Positions 62,228 to 64,000 of a stretch of 64,000 nucleotides of DNA are shown here, in pieces (position 1 is the first letter of the stretch; every line of letters starts with the position of its first letter). A program made the translations under genes and the position numbers. This DNA is from Phycisphaeraceae bacterium. GTDB lineage: Bacteria; Planctomycetota; Phycisphaerae; Phycisphaerales; SM1A02. The stretch spans positions 372,001 to 436,000 of the forward strand of contig JAHBWZ010000003.1 in the NCBI GenBank assembly GCA_019636755.1, given 5' to 3'. The notes under the pieces were generated by a model that ran no database searches, was not told the DNA's origin, and saw only the letters and a program-made list of their open reading frames with translations.

Positions 62228-64000
62228 ATGCAGGATCGGCCAGGTCGATCGATCAGGTCCGGCCAGCCGGCGCGCGGCGCGCGGCGCGGCGCTCTTCGCC
62301 CGCGTCAGTTCCCCGCGTTCGCGCTGCTCGGTCTGATCCTGGCCTTCTTCGCGGTATTCCTGCTCTACCCGATCTGGCTGACGCTTCGCGGCGGCTTCGA
62401 AGCACGCGACGGTGGCTTCACGCTCTTCCACCTCCTGGAGGTCTTCCGGGATCCCCTGTCCCGGCGCGGCCTCGTCAACGCTGTCGGTGTCGCCGTCTGT
62501 ACGACCGCGCTGTCGATCGTCCTGGCGCTGCCGCTCGCGGTACTGCAGGCCCGCTTCGAGTTCCCGTTCCGGCGGACCGTCGGCGCGCTCGTCCTGGTGC
62601 CGCTGATCCTCCCGCCGTTCGTCGGCGCCATCGGGCTGCACCAGCTTCTCGGCCGTACCGGCGCCCTGAACAGCCTCCTGATGTCGCTCGGGCTCGTCGA
62701 CGAGGGCATCGACTTCCTCGGCACCGGCGGCTTCTTCGCGATCGTCATCGTCGAGGCGCTGCACCTCTACCCGATCCTCTACCTCAACCTGGTCGCCGCG
62801 CTCGCGAACCTCGATCCTGCGCTGGATGAAGCGGGCGAGAGCATGGGCGCCTCGGCGTGGCGCCGCTTCCGAGACATCACGCTGCCGCTCATCCGACCCG
62901 GCCTCTTTGCGGGCTCCACCATCGTCTTCATCTGGTCGTTCACGGAACTCGGCACGCCGCTCATCTTCGACTTCCAGGAGATCACGCCGGTCCAGATCTT
63001 CAATGGCCTGAAGGAGATGGCGACCAGCCGTCAGCCCTATGCGCTGACCGCCGTGATGCTCGCGTCCTCGGTGCTCTTCTATGTCCTCGGACGCCTGGCG
63101 CTCGGCGGTCGCGCGTACGCCATGTACGCCAAGGCGTCCATTCATGCGCAACCGATTCCACTGGGCCGGATCCGCGGCATGCTGGCGGCCGCGGCATGCC
63201 TGACCGTGATCGGACTCGCGGTGCTGCCGCACCTGGGCGTGATCCTGGTGAGCCTGACGCCGAGCAGCGCGTGGCACGGCACGATCCTGCCGCCCGCGCT
63301 GACGCTCGGGAATTTCGACCAGGCCCTCGGCCATCCGCTCGCGGTCGGCTCGATCCGCAACAGCCTCATCTACGCCTCGCTCGCCATGGGCATCGACCTC
63401 GTTCTCGGCGTCCTGATCGGCTACCTCGTCGTCCGGACGCGCCTGCCGGGGCGTTCCCTCATCGACGCGCTGTCCATGCTGCCGCTCGCGGTCCCCGGGC
63501 TGGTGATGGCGTTCGGATACGTGGCGATGTCCCTGCGATGGCCGCTGGGTCCGGGCGGGCCGCTGGAGGGCACGATGGATGTGCTGGGGGCGGATCCGAA
63601 TCCACTGCCGCTGCTCGTCATCGCATACGCGGTCCGTCGACTGCCCTATGTCGTTCGATCGACGATCGCCGGCCTCGAGCAGACATCGGGCGAACTCGAG
63701 GAAGCGGCGCTGAACATGGGCGCCGGCCGCACCCGCGCCGTCGTCACGATCATCCTGCCCCTCATCGCCGCGAACCTCATCGCGGGCGGACTGCTCGCGT
63801 TCAGTTTCGCGATGCTCGAGGTTTCGGACTCACTCATCCTCGCGCAGCGGGAACGGGACTTTCCGATCACCAAGGCGATCTACGTGCTCTTCGACCGCCT
63901 GGGCGACGGCCCCGCCATCGCGAGCGCGATGGGCGTCTGGGGCATGCTGCTGCTCGCGGTCACGCTGATCGGTGCCTCGGCGATGATGGGGAAGAAGATG
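62228..64000 (+). CDS. ABC transporter permease, two-domain iron(III)/thiamine type (partial)
   Basis: The frame is open for 591 codons to the end of the window, so the C-terminus is missing. It encodes two fused binding-protein-dependent permease units with about twelve hydrophobic segments. The first EAA loop is DEAGESMGASAWRRFRDITL followed by PLIRPGLFAGS; the second is EEAALNMGAGRTRAVVTIIL followed by PLIAANLIAGG. Doubled permeases of this kind are typical of FbpB/SfuB (ferric iron) and ThiP families. The ATP-binding and periplasmic-binding genes are not within view. The N-terminus is MQDRPGRSIRSGQPARGARR. The start is supported by the -10 box at 62215-62220. Confidence 0.9.
   Translation, partial: MQDRPGRSIRSGQPARGARRGALRPRQFPAFALLGLILAFFAVFLLYPIWLTLRGGFEARDGGFTLFHLLEVFRDPLSRRGLVNAVGVAVCTTALSIVLALPLAVLQARFEFPFRRTVGALVLVPLILPPFVGAIGLHQLLGRTGALNSLLMSLGLVDEGIDFLGTGGFFAIVIVEALHLYPILYLNLVAALANLDPALDEAGESMGASAWRRFRDITLPLIRPGLFAGSTIVFIWSFTELGTPLIFDFQEITPVQIFNGLKEMATSRQPYALTAVMLASSVLFYVLGRLALGGRAYAMYAKASIHAQPIPLGRIRGMLAAAACLTVIGLAVLPHLGVILVSLTPSSAWHGTILPPALTLGNFDQALGHPLAVGSIRNSLIYASLAMGIDLVLGVLIGYLVVRTRLPGRSLIDALSMLPLAVPGLVMAFGYVAMSLRWPLGPGGPLEGTMDVLGADPNPLPLLVIAYAVRRLPYVVRSTIAGLEQTSGELEEAALNMGAGRTRAVVTIILPLIAANLIAGGLLAFSFAMLEVSDSLILAQRERDFPITKAIYVLFDRLGDGPAIASAMGVWGMLLLAVTLIGASAMMGKKM

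Overview
The window is about two-thirds G+C and densely packed on both strands. It looks like a chromosomal segment of a planctomycete, most likely from the Phycisphaerae. The signs are secreted proteins ending in short Asp/Gly-rich dockerin-like repeats followed by an AAWGPC-type tail, Cys-rich CCL repeat blocks in a subtilase, small membrane proteins carrying CxxCG...CxxCG zinc ribbons, an excisionase-like helix-turn-helix fused to a receiver domain, and a flagellar set with P-ring protein and FliW/CsrA. The assignment is inferred from gene content only. No insertion sequence, prophage, CRISPR array or other mobile element was seen.

Layout. 1-5.5 kb (+): a type II/IV pseudopilin-like protein, cystathionine beta-synthase, cystathionine gamma-lyase (reverse transsulfuration) and glucose-6-phosphate isomerase. 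5.6-15.9 kb (-): a flagellar cluster in transcription order flgI, short flgJ, flgN-like, flgK, flgL, fliW, csrA, flagellin B, flagellin A. The first genes are joined by 3-4 base stop/start overlaps. Both flagellin Shine-Dalgarno sequences lie inside perfect CsrA recognition sequences in small hairpins, so this looks like a self-contained FliW-CsrA-flagellin feedback circuit. 16-32.8 kb: mixed genes, including a polytopic glycosyltransferase-like protein, a parvulin-like lipoprotein, a sodium/solute symporter, an HTH-receiver regulator, a Rieske oxygenase, a secreted M14 carboxypeptidase, an aldolase, PEP carboxykinase, tRNA-His, two zinc-ribbon membrane proteins, an omega-amidase-like hydrolase and tRNA-Phe. 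32.8-44.7 kb: a stand-alone GspE-N-like protein, an orphan transcription unit, an M29 aminopeptidase, an hflX operon, ctpA-tsaD, a VOC-release-factor fusion, an M20 amidohydrolase, a flavin reductase-like protein and an RPE-repeat exported protein. 44.8-56.8 kb: rplKAJL, an inverted EamA gene, then rpoB-rpoC from its own promoter. 56.9-64 kb: two secreted subtilases, both with Glu where the catalytic Asp is expected, and an iron-type ABC permease running off the end.

Promoters follow a recognisable pattern, TTGNNC (or TTCNNN), 16-17 bases, then TANNNT. They occur before both tRNAs, rplK, rpoB, hflX, the M29 peptidase and both subtilases. A second group of genes has a TANNNT box ending only 6-8 bases before the start codon and no Shine-Dalgarno, which suggests leaderless mRNAs. 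The most interesting items are the CsrA/FliW circuit, the orphan promoter-terminator unit at 33.6-34.0 kb, the VOC-GGQ fusion and the paired Glu-variant subtilases.
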